Source: Bacteroidota bacterium (lineage in GTDB: Bacteria; Bacteroidota; Bacteroidia; Chitinophagales; Chitinophagaceae). Taken from it: DNA of 64,000 nucleotides. Within the stretch, counting starts at the first letter, position 1, and each line of letters opens with the position of its first letter. The stretch is taken from contig VGFT01000003.1 in NCBI GenBank assembly GCA_016868775.1, positions 1 to 64,000 on the forward strand. Reading direction: 5' to 3'. Positions 17,401 to 26,661 of this stretch are shown in pieces. The notes under the pieces are model-generated. The model saw only the letters and a list, made by a program, of their open reading frames with translations, had not been told where the DNA came from and did not search any database. The translations under genes were made by a program, and so were the position numbers.

Positions 17401-17554
17401 AATTGGAATGTTGCACCAAGGTGGCATGCGTGAATGCGTAATAACCGGTTCGAGGGTCGGCAATGCCGTTTTCCGGAAAAGTCGGTTGAGCAAAAGCCGT
17501 GAGTCCGGAGAAAGAAAAGAGCATCAAGGCCAGCAAACGATGGAGTGGTCGCAT
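14408..17554 (-). CDS. Secreted double amidohydrolase, one degenerate and one canonical domain
   Basis: A 1048-residue exported protein (signal peptide MRPLHRLLALMLFSFSGLTA in part, cleavage near AFA-Q). Domain 1, residues about 45-415, has FIYPSFVDLYADYG (88-101) where HxH is expected, and so lacks it. A beta-rich linker (about 430-575) holds a Gly/Pro-rich stretch. Domain 2, residues about 600-1000, has HVTAGIIDEHSH with H660 and H662 in place, plus INSDDAEMARRLNQEAAK and TLNPAKMLHVEDKVGSLKPGKDGDVVLWSDHPLS in form. It ends with a His-containing tail (TCSDHGHSHG). Only domain 2 looks able to bind the metal pair. Probably a periplasmic cyclic-amide or peptide hydrolase; the substrate is unknown. 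It leads the operon with the amidohydrolase downstream. Confidence 0.87.
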   Translation of the reverse strand: MRPLHRLLALMLFSFSGLTAFAQPTFPENGIADPRTGYYAFTHATLVQHSNSTIQNATLVVRDGKIVVVGTGLPVPVGAVEIDCTNKFIYPSFVDLYADYGMPTQQNTGRGGFNFAQPAQLETATKGPFGWNQAIRPEVNAYASFSVNESQAKSLREAGFGTVLTHMKDGIARGTGALVTLATEKENLVMLKEKASAHYSFNKGTSTQSYPSSMMGSISLLRQTYLDADWYKNKPAAEGLNLSLKAFNETRSLPQVFEAGDKWNDLRADRIGDEFGVQYILKAGQNEYQRIREMKSTNATFILPLNFPLAQDVEDPNDARFVSLGDMKHWELAPTLAASFEKAGIPFCLTTADLKSVSQFAAAMKKSMEYGLSEKAAMDALTLNPVKALGVADLVGSLEAGKLANFLVMSGPMFQEKSTLLQNWVQGIKYTVKEDAGAVNGTYTLTVNGPAGSEQYTLEVKAGGVTSLYAKDTLQSKLTVDGKQIKLSYAPAAKRLRAPGAPGADTTRQAAGGFGGRGMPSGAEPLPVTATRLSGLVNGSSWNGTGTDSLGNPLSWTAVQVKSAEYKADSVKKKELPTLGDLTYPLLPFGWKEEDKPKQETILIKNATVWTNEKEGILQQSDVLIKNGKIAAVGKNLSDPTARVIDGTGKHVTAGIIDEHSHIAAVSINEGGQSVTSEVRIGDNLNPDDVNIYRQLSGGVTSSHILHGSANVIGGQTQLLKLRWGGNDEDLKFRGWPGQIKFALGENVKRSSSPLGNNRYPDTRMGVEQVLIDAFTRAKDYQRSWKEYEANKGKKGFTGSAPRRDLELDALVEILEKKRFITCHSYVQSEINGAMKVAEQMGYTVNTFTHILEGYKVADKMLKHGSFVSTFSDWWAYKMEVEDAIPYNAAIMQKVGLTVAINSDDAEMARRLNQEAAKIVKYGGVTEEEALKMVTLNPAKMLHVEDKVGSLKPGKDGDVVLWSDHPLSIYAKSLYTIVDGTVYFDRAKDEQMQKEIDAERLRLVRKMNGEKRSGAPTIPAQPSYQYMHTCSDHGHSHGLLVIDAEENY

Positions 17555-17683
17555 AAAACAGGTATTGAGTGAATGATAGGGGGGGACAAATCAACGGAAA
17601 ATACTTGACAAAGCGCTTGAAAAAGGAGGTTGATTTGGGGCTGTTTTGGGGGAGTTATAAACGGGCAATCCACACAATAGTTC

Positions 17684-17691
17684 TATTTTTG
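17684..17691 (+). promoter_or_regulatory. -7 promoter box for the deoC operon
   Basis: TATTTTTG, an exact TAnnTTTG, ending 11 bases before the deoC ATG, so the leader would be very short. Confidence 0.55.
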
Positions 17692-17702
17692 AGAATACGA
17701 GT

Positions 17703-18623
17703 ATGAAACGCTCCTCCCCCGCTCAGATTTTGCCCGATTTTCGACGCACCCGGGTGGTCGACCAAACCGGCATCGAGGAACGGGCCGCGCGCTTTACCAA
17801 GCGCAGTATCAAGCAATCATCTAAGCGACAAGCCCTTGATCAGGTGCTCAGTATGATCGACCTGACAACGCTGGAGGGAAAGGATACCGATCAGAAAGTC
17901 CGCCACCTCTGCTACAAGGCCCGGCACCTGCACGATGAACTTTGCAACATCCCCACTGTGGCCGCCGTTTGCGTCTATCCGAATTTTGTTCGCGTCGCCA
18001 AAAAAGCACTGGAAGGATCCTCCGTCAAAGTGGCTTCAGTGGCTACGGCGTTTCCAAGCGGACAATCCACCCGTGCCATCAAACTGGCCGATACGCGATT
18101 TGCTGTAAGTGAAGGGGCCGATGAAGTGGACATGGTGATCAGTCGAGGTAAATTCCACGCCGGCGAGTACAATTTTGTTTTCGATGAGATCGCAGCCATC
18201 AAAGAAGCTTGCGGCAAGGCCCGATTGAAAGTGATCCTGGAAACCGGTGAGCTGGGTTCATTCGATAAAGTTCGAAGGGCCAGCGAGATCGCGATGTATG
18301 CAGGAGCGGATTTTATCAAAACATCAACCGGAAAGATCCAACCTGCGGCCACTATGCCCGTTACACTGGTGATGTTGGAGGCCATTCGGGATTTTTATTA
18401 TAAAACGGGCAAACAAGTGGGCATGAAACCTGCCGGAGGGATCTCGAAATCCAAATTAGCCCTGCATTATTTGGTGATGCTGCGCGAGACCTTGGGGCAG
18501 GACTGGATGAGCAACGAGTGGTTTCGATTCGGAGCCAGCAGTTTGGCCAATGATGTGTTGATGCAGATCCGAAAAGAACGAACCGGACAATATCAGTCGG
18601 CTGCATATTTCTCGGTCGACTAA
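17703..18623 (+). CDS. deoC: Deoxyribose-phosphate aldolase
   Basis: Cleaves 2-deoxyribose-5-phosphate to acetaldehyde and glyceraldehyde-3-phosphate through a Schiff base. The catalytic lysine is K206 in ADFIKTSTGK, and the proton-relay lysine is K242 in GMKPAGGIS. At 306 residues it is longer than the about 220-residue enzymes of E. coli type and resembles the longer DERA group, with an extra N-terminal helix region (residues 1-45). It heads a tight five-gene operon whose next gene is an aldehyde dehydrogenase, which could oxidise the acetaldehyde produced. Confidence 0.95.
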   Translation: MKRSSPAQILPDFRRTRVVDQTGIEERAARFTKRSIKQSSKRQALDQVLSMIDLTTLEGKDTDQKVRHLCYKARHLHDELCNIPTVAAVCVYPNFVRVAKKALEGSSVKVASVATAFPSGQSTRAIKLADTRFAVSEGADEVDMVISRGKFHAGEYNFVFDEIAAIKEACGKARLKVILETGELGSFDKVRRASEIAMYAGADFIKTSTGKIQPAATMPVTLVMLEAIRDFYYKTGKQVGMKPAGGISKSKLALHYLVMLRETLGQDWMSNEWFRFGASSLANDVLMQIRKERTGQYQSAAYFSVD

Positions 18624-18636
18624 CCAAGCAACTACC

Positions 18637-20106
18637 ATGGCAAAAAAAATAAAAACCCTTCGCTTCGATACGGATTGGCAATACGATCCGGCACCGGAAT
18701 CGGCGTCCGCCGCCAAGATCAATGCCCAGTACGACCTGTTCATCGATGGCCGCTGGCAAAAACCCCAAAGCGGAAAATATTTTGAAACCATCAACCCGGC
18801 CAACGAAAAAACTCTCAGTCGCGTCGCAGGTTCGAATGAAAAAGATGTGGATCGTGCTGTGCGGTCGGCTCGACAAGCTTACGAGAAAGTTTGGAAAAAA
18901 ATGGCACCCGCCGAGCGTGGAAAATATATTTTTCGCATTGCCCGGATGATGCAGGAAAAAGCCCGGGAGTTGGCGGTCATTGAAACCCTGGAAGGGGGCA
19001 AACCCATTCGGGAGAGCCGCGATTTTGACGTACCCACAGCCGCGCAGCATTTTTTCTATTATGCGGGATGGGCCGATAAACTGGACTATGCCTTTCCAAA
19101 TAAAAAAGTTGCCCCGCTGGGCGTAGCGGCTCAGATCATTCCCTGGAATTTTCCGTTGCTGATGGCCGCCTGGAAAATTGCGCCGGCACTGGCCACCGGG
19201 AATACCGTGGTGTTAAAACCGGCCGAGACCACTTCGCTGACGGCCTTAAAATTGGCCGAGATCATTCAGGAAGCCGACCTGCCACACGGTGTGGTGAACA
19301 TCATAACCGGCGCGGGAAAGACCGGCGTGGCGATGGTCAACCACCCCGATGTAAATAAGATCGCCTTTACCGGATCTACCGAAGTGGGAAAGATCATACA
19401 GCACTCCATTGCCGGAACAAACAAGCGCTCGACATTGGAGTTGGGTGGTAAGGCCGCTAATATTGTATTTGAAGATGCGGCCATCGATCAGGCCGTGGAG
19501 GGGGTGGTAAATGGGGTCTATTTTAATCAGGGACATGTATGCTGTGCCGGATCGAGGTTGTATTTGCAGGAATCGATCGCGAAAGAGTTCATCCAAAAAC
19601 TAAAAGACCGGGTGGCTACGTTGATCGTGGGTGATCCGATGGATAAGAATACAGATATCGGGGCAATCAATTCAAAAAATCAGCTCGATACGATCTTGAA
19701 ATATATTCAGATTGGGAAAAAAGAGGGATCTGCGATCTATCAGCCCGCCTGCTCGTTGCCAAAAAAAGGATTTTGGTGTCCGCCTACTTTATTCACCGAT
19801 GTGGCCCAAAGCAACCGGATTGTGCAGGAGGAGATCTTTGGTCCGGTCTTGGCCATTCTCACTTTCCGCACCGATAATGAGGTAATTGAAAAAGCGAATA
19901 ACACGCCGTACGGATTGAGTGCGGGGGTGTGGACCGACAAAGGTTCGCGCATATTCAATATGACGCGTCGATTGCGCGCAGGAGTGGTATGGGCAAATAC
20001 ATTCAATAAGTTCGATGCGGCTTCGCCCTTTGGCGGATATAAAGAAAGTGGATTTGGTCGCGAAGGCGGATTGCACGGATTAACCCCTTATTTAGAAATC
20101 ATTTAA
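18637..20106 (+). CDS. Aldehyde dehydrogenase, catalytic
   Basis: A complete NAD(P)+-dependent aldehyde dehydrogenase of 489 residues. Visible are the NFPLLMAAWKIAPALATGNT block with K194 in VLKPAE, FTGSTEVG (245-251), the general base E268 in LELGGK and the catalytic cysteine at C302/C303 in FNQGHVCCAGSR. PFGGYKESGFGREGG in form near the C-terminus completes the fold. It follows deoC by 13 bp. Acetaldehyde from 2-deoxyribose breakdown is the obvious substrate to consider, by context only. Confidence 0.93.
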   Translation: MAKKIKTLRFDTDWQYDPAPESASAAKINAQYDLFIDGRWQKPQSGKYFETINPANEKTLSRVAGSNEKDVDRAVRSARQAYEKVWKKMAPAERGKYIFRIARMMQEKARELAVIETLEGGKPIRESRDFDVPTAAQHFFYYAGWADKLDYAFPNKKVAPLGVAAQIIPWNFPLLMAAWKIAPALATGNTVVLKPAETTSLTALKLAEIIQEADLPHGVVNIITGAGKTGVAMVNHPDVNKIAFTGSTEVGKIIQHSIAGTNKRSTLELGGKAANIVFEDAAIDQAVEGVVNGVYFNQGHVCCAGSRLYLQESIAKEFIQKLKDRVATLIVGDPMDKNTDIGAINSKNQLDTILKYIQIGKKEGSAIYQPACSLPKKGFWCPPTLFTDVAQSNRIVQEEIFGPVLAILTFRTDNEVIEKANNTPYGLSAGVWTDKGSRIFNMTRRLRAGVVWANTFNKFDAASPFGGYKESGFGREGGLHGLTPYLEII

Positions 20107-20118
20107 AAACGGAAAGTC

Positions 20119-21006
20119 ATGCCAACTAAAAATAAATCTACCCGACTCTCCGTCCTCAAGACATACAAGTTGTATATCGGCGGACAATTTCCGCGCACGG
20201 AATCCGGCCGCTATTACGTCGTAAACGATGCCAGCGGAAATCCCCTGGCCAATGCTTGTTTATCCTCTCGAAAAGACCTGCGCGATGCCGTTTCCGCCGC
20301 GCGTTCGGCGTTTGGCGGATGGAGTGGACGAGCGGCGTATAACCGGGGACAGATCCTGTATCGAATGGCAGAAGTATTGGAATCGCGACAAACTGAAATG
20401 ATCCGCGAATTGCAACAGCGTGGTGCGTCTGCCAGTCAAGCTAAAAAAGAGATCACCGCTTGTATCGAAACCTTGATCCACTATGCGGGTTGGTGCGATA
20501 AGTTTCAGCAGCTCTTCAGCTCGGTGAATCCGGTGGCGAGTTCGCATTATAATTTTTCCGTGCCGGAGCCCATGGGTGTAGTGGGAATTATTTCTTCTTC
20601 TGAAAATGCATTATTGGGATTGGTTCAAGCGATGTGTGGGGTGATTGCCGGCGGAAACACCTGCGTAATTGTGGCCAATACGGATAATCCATTGGCGGCA
20701 ATCGATTTTGCAGAGGTGCTGGCCACTTCAGATCTCCCGGGGGGCGTAGTGAATATTTTAACCGGAAACGTATCGGAGTTGTTGCCTTGGATGGCTAGTC
20801 ACATGGATATAAATGCGGTCTTATACGACCCGGATGTGAAACTTGACAGAGAAGCCTTAGCGCAAACGGCGACTGGGAATCTGAAACGGGTGATCAAGTT
20901 TAACAAAAAAGATGTTTTATCGCCTTATCGTATATTGGACCTTCAAGAAATTAAAACCACTTGGCACCCCATTGAGAACATTGCTCCATCGGGTGCCGCT
21001 TATTAA
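20119..21006 (+). CDS. Truncated aldehyde dehydrogenase-like protein (no catalytic cysteine)
   Basis: A 295-residue relative of the preceding gene that covers the N-terminal cofactor-binding half (YIGGQFPRTESGRYYVVNDASG, SVPEPMGVVGIISSSENALLG, LPGGVVNILTGN) and stops before the catalytic domain. The catalytic cysteine and general glutamate are missing. The open frame is intact and closely spaced (12 bp from the previous gene, 3 bp to the next), so this looks like a maintained short form, not a fresh pseudogene. An intact plus a catalytically dead ALDH domain is the arrangement known in one chain in ALDH16 proteins, so this may be a split ALDH16-type pair; that is inference. Confidence 0.85.
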   Translation: MPTKNKSTRLSVLKTYKLYIGGQFPRTESGRYYVVNDASGNPLANACLSSRKDLRDAVSAARSAFGGWSGRAAYNRGQILYRMAEVLESRQTEMIRELQQRGASASQAKKEITACIETLIHYAGWCDKFQQLFSSVNPVASSHYNFSVPEPMGVVGIISSSENALLGLVQAMCGVIAGGNTCVIVANTDNPLAAIDFAEVLATSDLPGGVVNILTGNVSELLPWMASHMDINAVLYDPDVKLDREALAQTATGNLKRVIKFNKKDVLSPYRILDLQEIKTTWHPIENIAPSGAAY

Positions 21007-21009
21007 CCT

Positions 21010-21492
21010 ATGAAGCAACGGTTTCTATACTTGTCGCTTTTTTTTCTATGGCTGGGCTTTGCGAAGGATGCAGGCGGGCAGGATACCTTATCTCGCTCCC
21101 CTACCGATACCGGATTGGTTCGGATCTTCAAGGACCCAAGACTTGATTTATTGATCGAAAAGCAGATCGAGGTGAATGAAGTGACTACGCGTTCCGGCAG
21201 ACGGTTAATCGTAGGCTTTCGATTGTTGGTCATAAACACCAAGGATCGCCAAGAAGCGATCAATGCAAAAGCCTTGCTTTATGAAAAATTCCCTGAGCTG
21301 AAATCGCAATTCTGGCATCAAACGCCCTATTACAAGATCAAGGCGGGCAATTTCAAAAACAGGGAGGTTGCTGAGATCTATGAAAAAAGACTGCGACCGC
21401 ATTTCCCGAAGGGGGTTTTTATTATGACGGATGTGATCGATACCTACTTTTTAAACGAACCGACTCCTTCCGGCAATAAAAAGAAAAAATAG
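21010..21492 (+). CDS. Secreted SPOR-like domain protein
   Basis: A 160-residue exported protein with a signal peptide (MKQRFLYLSLFFLWLGF start, likely cleavage near AGG-Q). Residues about 60-140 have the SPOR layout: GFRLLVINTKDRQEAINAKALLYEKFP and YYKIKAGNFKNREVAEIYEKRLRPHFPKGVFIMTD in form, with the two beta-alpha-beta halves. SPOR domains bind denuded peptidoglycan, often at division sites. The C-terminus is a lysine run. It is three bases from the previous gene and two from the next. Confidence 0.75.
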   Translation: MKQRFLYLSLFFLWLGFAKDAGGQDTLSRSPTDTGLVRIFKDPRLDLLIEKQIEVNEVTTRSGRRLIVGFRLLVINTKDRQEAINAKALLYEKFPELKSQFWHQTPYYKIKAGNFKNREVAEIYEKRLRPHFPKGVFIMTDVIDTYFLNEPTPSGNKKKK

Positions 21493-21494
21493 TC

Positions 21495-22676
21495 ATGCTT
21501 GCACGCATACAGGAGATTTCAAATAAAATAGCGTCGGAGGTAATTGAATGGAGACGCCACCTCCATGCCCATCCCGAGCTGAGCTATCAGGAGTTTAAAA
21601 CGGCTGCCTTTGTTCAGGAAAAACTTCAAGCGATGGGCATTCCGTTTGAGATTATGGCCACTACGGGGGTGATTGGATTGATCCAAGGTAAAAATCCGGA
21701 GAGTCGCATAGTGGCCCTACGAGCCGACATGGATGCCCTGCCGATTCAGGAAGAGAACGATCTTTCATTTAAATCCACCCACCCGGGCATCATGCATGCC
21801 TGCGGACACGATGTGCACACGGCTTGTTTATTAGGGGCTGCAAAAATTTTACAGGAAACTCGAACCGAGTGGAGCGGTACGGTCAAGTTGATCTTTCAAC
21901 CCGGAGAGGAGAAAAATCCGGGTGGTGCCTCATTGCTCATTCAAGAAGGGGTGTTGGAAAATCCAAAACCGCAAGCCATAGCCGCGCTGCATGTCAATAC
22001 GATTCTGGAAGCGGGAAAGGTGAGTTTTCGTTCCGGAAAAGTAATGGCAAGTGCCGATGAACTGTATTTTACCATCAAAGGAAAAGGCGGGCATGCCGCT
22101 TCACCCCACCTGACGGTTGATCCCATTTTGATCAGCTCCCACCTGATTACGGCTTTGCAGCAACTCATCAGTCGGCATAACCATCCTTTCAATCCCACCG
22201 TACTTTCCATCACCTCCATCCACGGCGGGAATACGACCAATGTCATTCCCGATGAAGTAAAACTGATGGGTACGTTTCGGGCCATGGAGGAGTCCTGGCG
22301 TTTCGAAGCGCATCAGAAGATTCGTCAACTTTCAGAGAGTTTGGTGCGCTCAATGGGTGGAGAATTGGATTTGCATATTGATGTGGGCTATCCCTGCGTG
22401 CACAATGATCCGCAGGTAAACGAGGCTTGTCGCCTCCTAGCGGAAACCTATCTGGGTGCGGAAAACGTTTCGGAAACAGAGCTTCGGATGGGTGCGGAAG
22501 ATTTTGGATTTTATGCGCAGCAGATCCCCGGTTGTTTTTTCCGACTGGGTACACGCAATGAATTAAAGGGGATCGTCCACGGCGTTCATACGCCTCGTTT
22601 TATGGTCGAGGAATCGGCCATTGAGACGGGCGTGGGACTCATGGCTTGGTTAGGCATGCGCCTGCTGGCCGATTAG
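21495..22676 (+). CDS. M20-family metallo-amidohydrolase (hippurate hydrolase-like)
   Basis: A 393-residue M20D-type enzyme that hydrolyses N-acyl amino acids or similar amides with two metal ions. Metal ligands are visible in [31 protein letters not shown] (GHDxH), [12 protein letters not shown] with the general-base glutamate pair, and [14 protein letters not shown] near the C-terminus. The inserted dimerisation domain spans residues about 185-300. No signal peptide is seen, so it is cytoplasmic. It ends the deoC operon; its substrate cannot be read from sequence. Confidence 0.9.
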   Translation: MLARIQEISNKIASEVIEWRRHLHAHPELSYQEFKTAAFVQEKLQAMGIPFEIMATTGVIGLIQGKNPESRIVALRADMDALPIQEENDLSFKSTHPGIMHACGHDVHTACLLGAAKILQETRTEWSGTVKLIFQPGEEKNPGGASLLIQEGVLENPKPQAIAALHVNTILEAGKVSFRSGKVMASADELYFTIKGKGGHAASPHLTVDPILISSHLITALQQLISRHNHPFNPTVLSITSIHGGNTTNVIPDEVKLMGTFRAMEESWRFEAHQKIRQLSESLVRSMGGELDLHIDVGYPCVHNDPQVNEACRLLAETYLGAENVSETELRMGAEDFGFYAQQIPGCFFRLGTRNELKGIVHGVHTPRFMVEESAIETGVGLMAWLGMRLLAD

Positions 22677-22723
22677 CCCCCTTTCCCTCGGGGTTTTGTA
22701 CCTTGCAACCTCTAATACACACT

Positions 22724-25069
22724 ATGCAGAACGACCTGAGGAAACAGCAGGCCCTCGAGTATCATGCCAAGGGGCGACCCGGCAAGATCGAAGTGGTGCC
22801 CACCAAAGAAGCCAAGACCCAACGAGACCTCTCCCTCGCCTATTCACCCGGCGTGGCCAGTCCCTGTCTGGAGATCGCTGAAAACCCCGAGAATGTTTAC
22901 AAATACACGGCCAAAGGAAATCTGGTGGCCGTGATCAGCAACGGCACGGCGGTATTGGGATTGGGTGATATTGGTCCCGAAGCCGGCAAACCCGTAATGG
23001 AAGGAAAAGGCGTATTGTTCAAGATCTTCGCCGACATTGATGTATTCGACATCGAGATCAATGAAAAAGATCCGGTGAAGTTTGTAGAAATCGTGAAATC
23101 CCTCGAACCCACGTTTGGAGGCATCAACTTAGAGGACATCAAAGCCCCGGAATGTTTTTACATCGAACAGGAGCTGAAAAAACAATTGAACATTCCCGTG
23201 ATGCACGATGACCAGCACGGAACGGCCATCATCAGCGGGGCCGCGCTGCTCAATGCGCTCGAGATCCAAAAGAAAAGAATTGATAAGATATGTTTTGTAG
23301 TGATGGGTGCGGGCGCTGCGGCCATGGCTTGTATCAAACTTTATGAAGCACTGGGGGCTAAGCAGGAGAATTTTCTGCTCTTTGATCGGAAGGGAGTGTT
23401 GCATAAGGGTCGGACCGACATGGACGAATTCAAAAAGAATTATGCCAATGCCAAGGGAGAGATGACGCTGGCGCAAGCGATGAAGGATGCCGATGTATTT
23501 ATCGGATTGAGCTCCGGAAATCTGGTGACGCCGGAGATGGTGAAGTCGATGGCCAAGAATCCCATTGTATTCGCCATGGCCAATCCCGACCCCGAGATCA
23601 GCTGGGAAGCGGCCACCGGTGCGCGCAAGGATGTGATCATGGCCACCGGAAGAAGCGATTACCCCAACCAGGTCAACAATGTTCTTGGCTTCCCGTATAT
23701 TTTTCGCGGAGCGCTCGACGTACGAGCCAAACACATCAATGAGGAGATGAAATTGGCTGCGGTGAAAGCACTGGCAGAGCTGACGCGTTCTCCCGTGCCC
23801 GACATCGTGAACATGGCATACAACGAGAGCAACATCACCTTCGGTCCGAATTACATCATCCCCAAGCCGCTGGATCCTCGTTTGCTGGCGACGGTAGCGC
23901 CTGCCGTTGCCAAAGCGGCGATGGAAAGTGGGGTGGCGCAAACGCCCATTACGAATTGGCCGGGTTATGTGACAGAATTGAATAAACGCTTAGGGTTAGA
24001 CAATCAGGTGATGCGCATTTTGGGCAACAAGGCCCGTCGTGATCCCAAACGCATTGTGTTTGCCGAGGCCGACAATGTAAAAGTGCTCAAGGCCGCGCAG
24101 ATCGTATTTGATGACGGCCTGGGTTATCCGATCTTATTGGGGGATGAAAGCCGGATCCGCAGCATTGCCGAGGCCAATGGCATTGATGTGGAAGGACTCC
24201 CCATCATCGACCCGCGCGGCGATGCGGCCGAAGAAAAACGAAATCATTACGGTGAGTTGTTTTTTGCCAGAAGGGGACGCAAAGGATTTAACGCATATGA
24301 GTCCAAGAAGATCATGAAGGACCGAAACTATTACGGATGTATGATGGTAGAGTGTGGCGATGCGGATGCGATGATCTCGGGACTTTCGAAAAATTATCCC
24401 GATACGATTCGTCCCGCGCTACAAACAATCGGCACCGAAGAAGGAACAAACAAGATTGCTGGGATGTATATGATGCTGACCAAAAAAGGTCCCCTTTTCC
24501 TGGCCGATACTACGGTGAATTTTAGTCCAACTGCCGAGGAACTGGCCGAGATCACCTTACTGGCCGCGCGGGAAGTACGCAATTTCAACATCGTTCCCCG
24601 CATTGCGATGCTGAGTTATTCAAATTTTGGAAGCAGCGATTCACCAGAAGCACGTTTGGTGGCAAGAGCACGCGAGATCGTAAAACAAAAAATGCCCAAT
24701 CTGATCGTAGATGGAGAAATGCAAGCCAGCGTGGCTTTCAATCAGGAGTTGATCAAAGAAAACTATCCGTTCAGCGAACTGGCCGATCAGGAGGTAAATA
24801 CCTTGATCTTCCCCAACCTTGCGGCGGGTAACATTGCGTATAATTTGATGAAGGAATTGGAGACGGCCGATGCGGTGGGACCGATCCTGCTGGGACTGAA
24901 ACGCCCGGTGCATATCCTTCAGTTGGGTTCTACCGTGCGCAGCATCGTGAATATGGCGATGATTGCCGTGGTGGATGCGCAATTGAAATCCCGTACCGCA
25001 ACTGCCGAGATCGTAAAACGTTCTCGTTGGTGGAAACGTTTCCGTAAACCCTTGCCACAGGCACAGTAA
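22724..25069 (+). CDS. maeB: NADP-dependent malic enzyme with phosphotransacetylase-like C-terminal domain
   Basis: Decarboxylates malate to pyruvate with reduction of NADP+, linking the TCA cycle to pyruvate and NADPH. Start at ATG 22724 ([17 protein letters not shown]); the open frame extends 26 codons upstream but without similarity. Malic domain (about 10-420): [43 protein letters not shown] in form, [12 protein letters not shown] and the nucleotide site [11 protein letters not shown]. The C-terminal about 320 residues match phosphate acetyltransferase, which in this enzyme class is regulatory and binds acetyl-CoA. A near promoter box TACCTTGC lies at 22699-22706. The stop is one base before the next gene. 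Confidence 0.94.
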   Translation: MQNDLRKQQALEYHAKGRPGKIEVVPTKEAKTQRDLSLAYSPGVASPCLEIAENPENVYKYTAKGNLVAVISNGTAVLGLGDIGPEAGKPVMEGKGVLFKIFADIDVFDIEINEKDPVKFVEIVKSLEPTFGGINLEDIKAPECFYIEQELKKQLNIPVMHDDQHGTAIISGAALLNALEIQKKRIDKICFVVMGAGAAAMACIKLYEALGAKQENFLLFDRKGVLHKGRTDMDEFKKNYANAKGEMTLAQAMKDADVFIGLSSGNLVTPEMVKSMAKNPIVFAMANPDPEISWEAATGARKDVIMATGRSDYPNQVNNVLGFPYIFRGALDVRAKHINEEMKLAAVKALAELTRSPVPDIVNMAYNESNITFGPNYIIPKPLDPRLLATVAPAVAKAAMESGVAQTPITNWPGYVTELNKRLGLDNQVMRILGNKARRDPKRIVFAEADNVKVLKAAQIVFDDGLGYPILLGDESRIRSIAEANGIDVEGLPIIDPRGDAAEEKRNHYGELFFARRGRKGFNAYESKKIMKDRNYYGCMMVECGDADAMISGLSKNYPDTIRPALQTIGTEEGTNKIAGMYMMLTKKGPLFLADTTVNFSPTAEELAEITLLAAREVRNFNIVPRIAMLSYSNFGSSDSPEARLVARAREIVKQKMPNLIVDGEMQASVAFNQELIKENYPFSELADQEVNTLIFPNLAAGNIAYNLMKELETADAVGPILLGLKRPVHILQLGSTVRSIVNMAMIAVVDAQLKSRTATAEIVKRSRWWKRFRKPLPQAQ

Positions 25070-25070
25070 G

Positions 25071-25808
25071 ATGAACCTACTGAGTGATATTGGACGATTT
25101 GTGATCATGCTGAAAGGCATGTTCGCCAAACCCGAGAACGGACGGATGTATTGGCGCGAGTTCATGCAACAGTGCGCCGAGATCGGAATTGGTTCATTGG
25201 GGATCGTAGCGATCATTTCTGTTTTCATCGGTGCAGTTTCCACCATTCAGACGGCTTACCAGCTGGTGAGTCCGCTGATTCCCCTCACCACCATTGCCCA
25301 GATCGTTCGGGATACAGTGATCCTGGAATTTGCTCCCACCCTGGTTTGCATCGTACTCGCCGGAGTAGCCGGAAGCCGGATCTCCAGTGAGCTGGGAAAC
25401 ATGCGCGTCAGTGAACAGATCGATGCGTTGGAGATCATGGGCATCAATTCCAAGGCCTATTTGATCTTGCCCAAGATCCTGGCGGCCCTGATCATGATCC
25501 CGTTGCTGGTGGTCATTGCGATGGTCCTGGGCATTTTGGGCGGAAGACTGGCAGGCACGATGGCAGGTATCATCCCCGCCAATATTTATGACAAGGGATT
25601 GGTGGAGTTGTTTGTCCCCTACAATGTTTTTTTCGCCCTTACCAAATCGTATGTATTCGCCTTTATCATCTCCACCATTCCGGCCTTTTACGGTTATTAT
25701 GTGCGTGGAGGAGCCCTGGAAATTGGACGTGCCAGTACTAAGGCAGTGGTGGTAAGTTGCATCCTCATCCTGTTCGCCGACTACATTCTCTCGGCCCTAT
25801 TGCTCTAA
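25071..25808 (+). CDS. MlaE-family ABC transporter permease
   Basis: Inner-membrane permease of an Mla-type phospholipid (or hydrophobic substrate) transporter. The 245 residues hold about five hydrophobic segments (e.g. 40-62, 90-112, 140-165, 195-218, 222-242) and the family marks LEFAPTLVCIVLAGVAGSRISSELGNMRVSEQIDALEIMGIN in form. It directly follows maeB by one base and precedes its ATPase by two, so it is translated as part of that transcript. An MlaD-type MCE protein is not in this window. Confidence 0.92.
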   Translation: MNLLSDIGRFVIMLKGMFAKPENGRMYWREFMQQCAEIGIGSLGIVAIISVFIGAVSTIQTAYQLVSPLIPLTTIAQIVRDTVILEFAPTLVCIVLAGVAGSRISSELGNMRVSEQIDALEIMGINSKAYLILPKILAALIMIPLLVVIAMVLGILGGRLAGTMAGIIPANIYDKGLVELFVPYNVFFALTKSYVFAFIISTIPAFYGYYVRGGALEIGRASTKAVVVSCILILFADYILSALLL

Positions 25809-25810
25809 CC

Positions 25811-26620
25811 ATGATCGAAGTAAAAAATATACAGAAGTCCTTCAACGGAAAAGTCATCATCGAGGATTTGAATGCGGTGATGAAAGCCGGTCAGTGCAAC
25901 CTGATAATCGGGGCCAGCGGCAGTGGAAAGACCGTGCTGATGAAGTGTATGGTGGGACTTTTTCAACCCGAATCAGGCGAGATCTTGTATGATGGCACTT
26001 CGTTCACGCAAATGAACGAAGAACAGCGCACGGCGATCCGAAAGGATATCGGTATGCTTTTTCAGGGATCGGCCCTGTTCGATAGTTTGAATGTAGAGGA
26101 AAATATCTTGTTCCCCCTCAACATGTTCTCGACCGATACGCCGGCCGGAAAAAATGAACGGGTGAATCAGGTACTAGAGCGGGTTAATTTACCCGGAGTC
26201 AATAAAAAATTTCCCTCAGAGCTTAGTGGGGGGATGAAAAAACGGGTGGCCTTGGCCCGCGCCATCGTACTCAATCCCAAATATCTTTTTTGCGACGAGC
26301 CCAACTCGGGATTGGACCCGCAAACCTCGCTGGTGATCGATAAACTCATCCGCGACATTACTCTCGAGTACAACATGACTACGGTGATCAATACCCACGA
26401 CATGAATAGCGTGATGGAGATCGGTCACTATATTTTGTACATGTATCAGGGCAAAAAAGAGTGGGAAGGCAGCAATAAAGAGATCATTTTCAGCAAGAAC
26501 CAGCGGTTGAATGATTTTATTTTTGCTTCCGACTTTTTGAAGGATGCCAAGGACATGCGGATGTTAGAGGAGCGGGGTAAGATCGATCCGGAAAGGAACA
26601 TGGATGACCTCTTGAAATAG
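25811..26620 (+). CDS. MlaF-like ABC transporter ATPase
   Basis: Cytoplasmic ATPase partner of the permease just upstream. Start at ATG 25811 ([16 protein letters not shown]), not the longer upstream frame, which overlaps the permease. Walker A is GASGSGKT (34-41), the signature LSGGMKKR (138-145) and Walker B YLFCDEP with D162 and E163; the H-loop follows in INTHDMNSV. The C-terminal extension after residue 235 ([32 protein letters not shown] in form) is typical of Bacteroidota members. Two bases separate it from the permease gene. Confidence 0.93.
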   Translation: MIEVKNIQKSFNGKVIIEDLNAVMKAGQCNLIIGASGSGKTVLMKCMVGLFQPESGEILYDGTSFTQMNEEQRTAIRKDIGMLFQGSALFDSLNVEENILFPLNMFSTDTPAGKNERVNQVLERVNLPGVNKKFPSELSGGMKKRVALARAIVLNPKYLFCDEPNSGLDPQTSLVIDKLIRDITLEYNMTTVINTHDMNSVMEIGHYILYMYQGKKEWEGSNKEIIFSKNQRLNDFIFASDFLKDAKDMRMLEERGKIDPERNMDDLLK

Positions 26621-26633
26621 CCCGGCTTCCCCC

Positions 26634-26641
26634 TAATTTTG
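26634..26641 (+). promoter_or_regulatory. -7 promoter box for sucD
   Basis: TAATTTTG, an exact TAnnTTTG, 20 bases before the sucD ATG. Confidence 0.6.
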
Positions 26642-26661
26642 CGGACAATTACAAGGCACAT

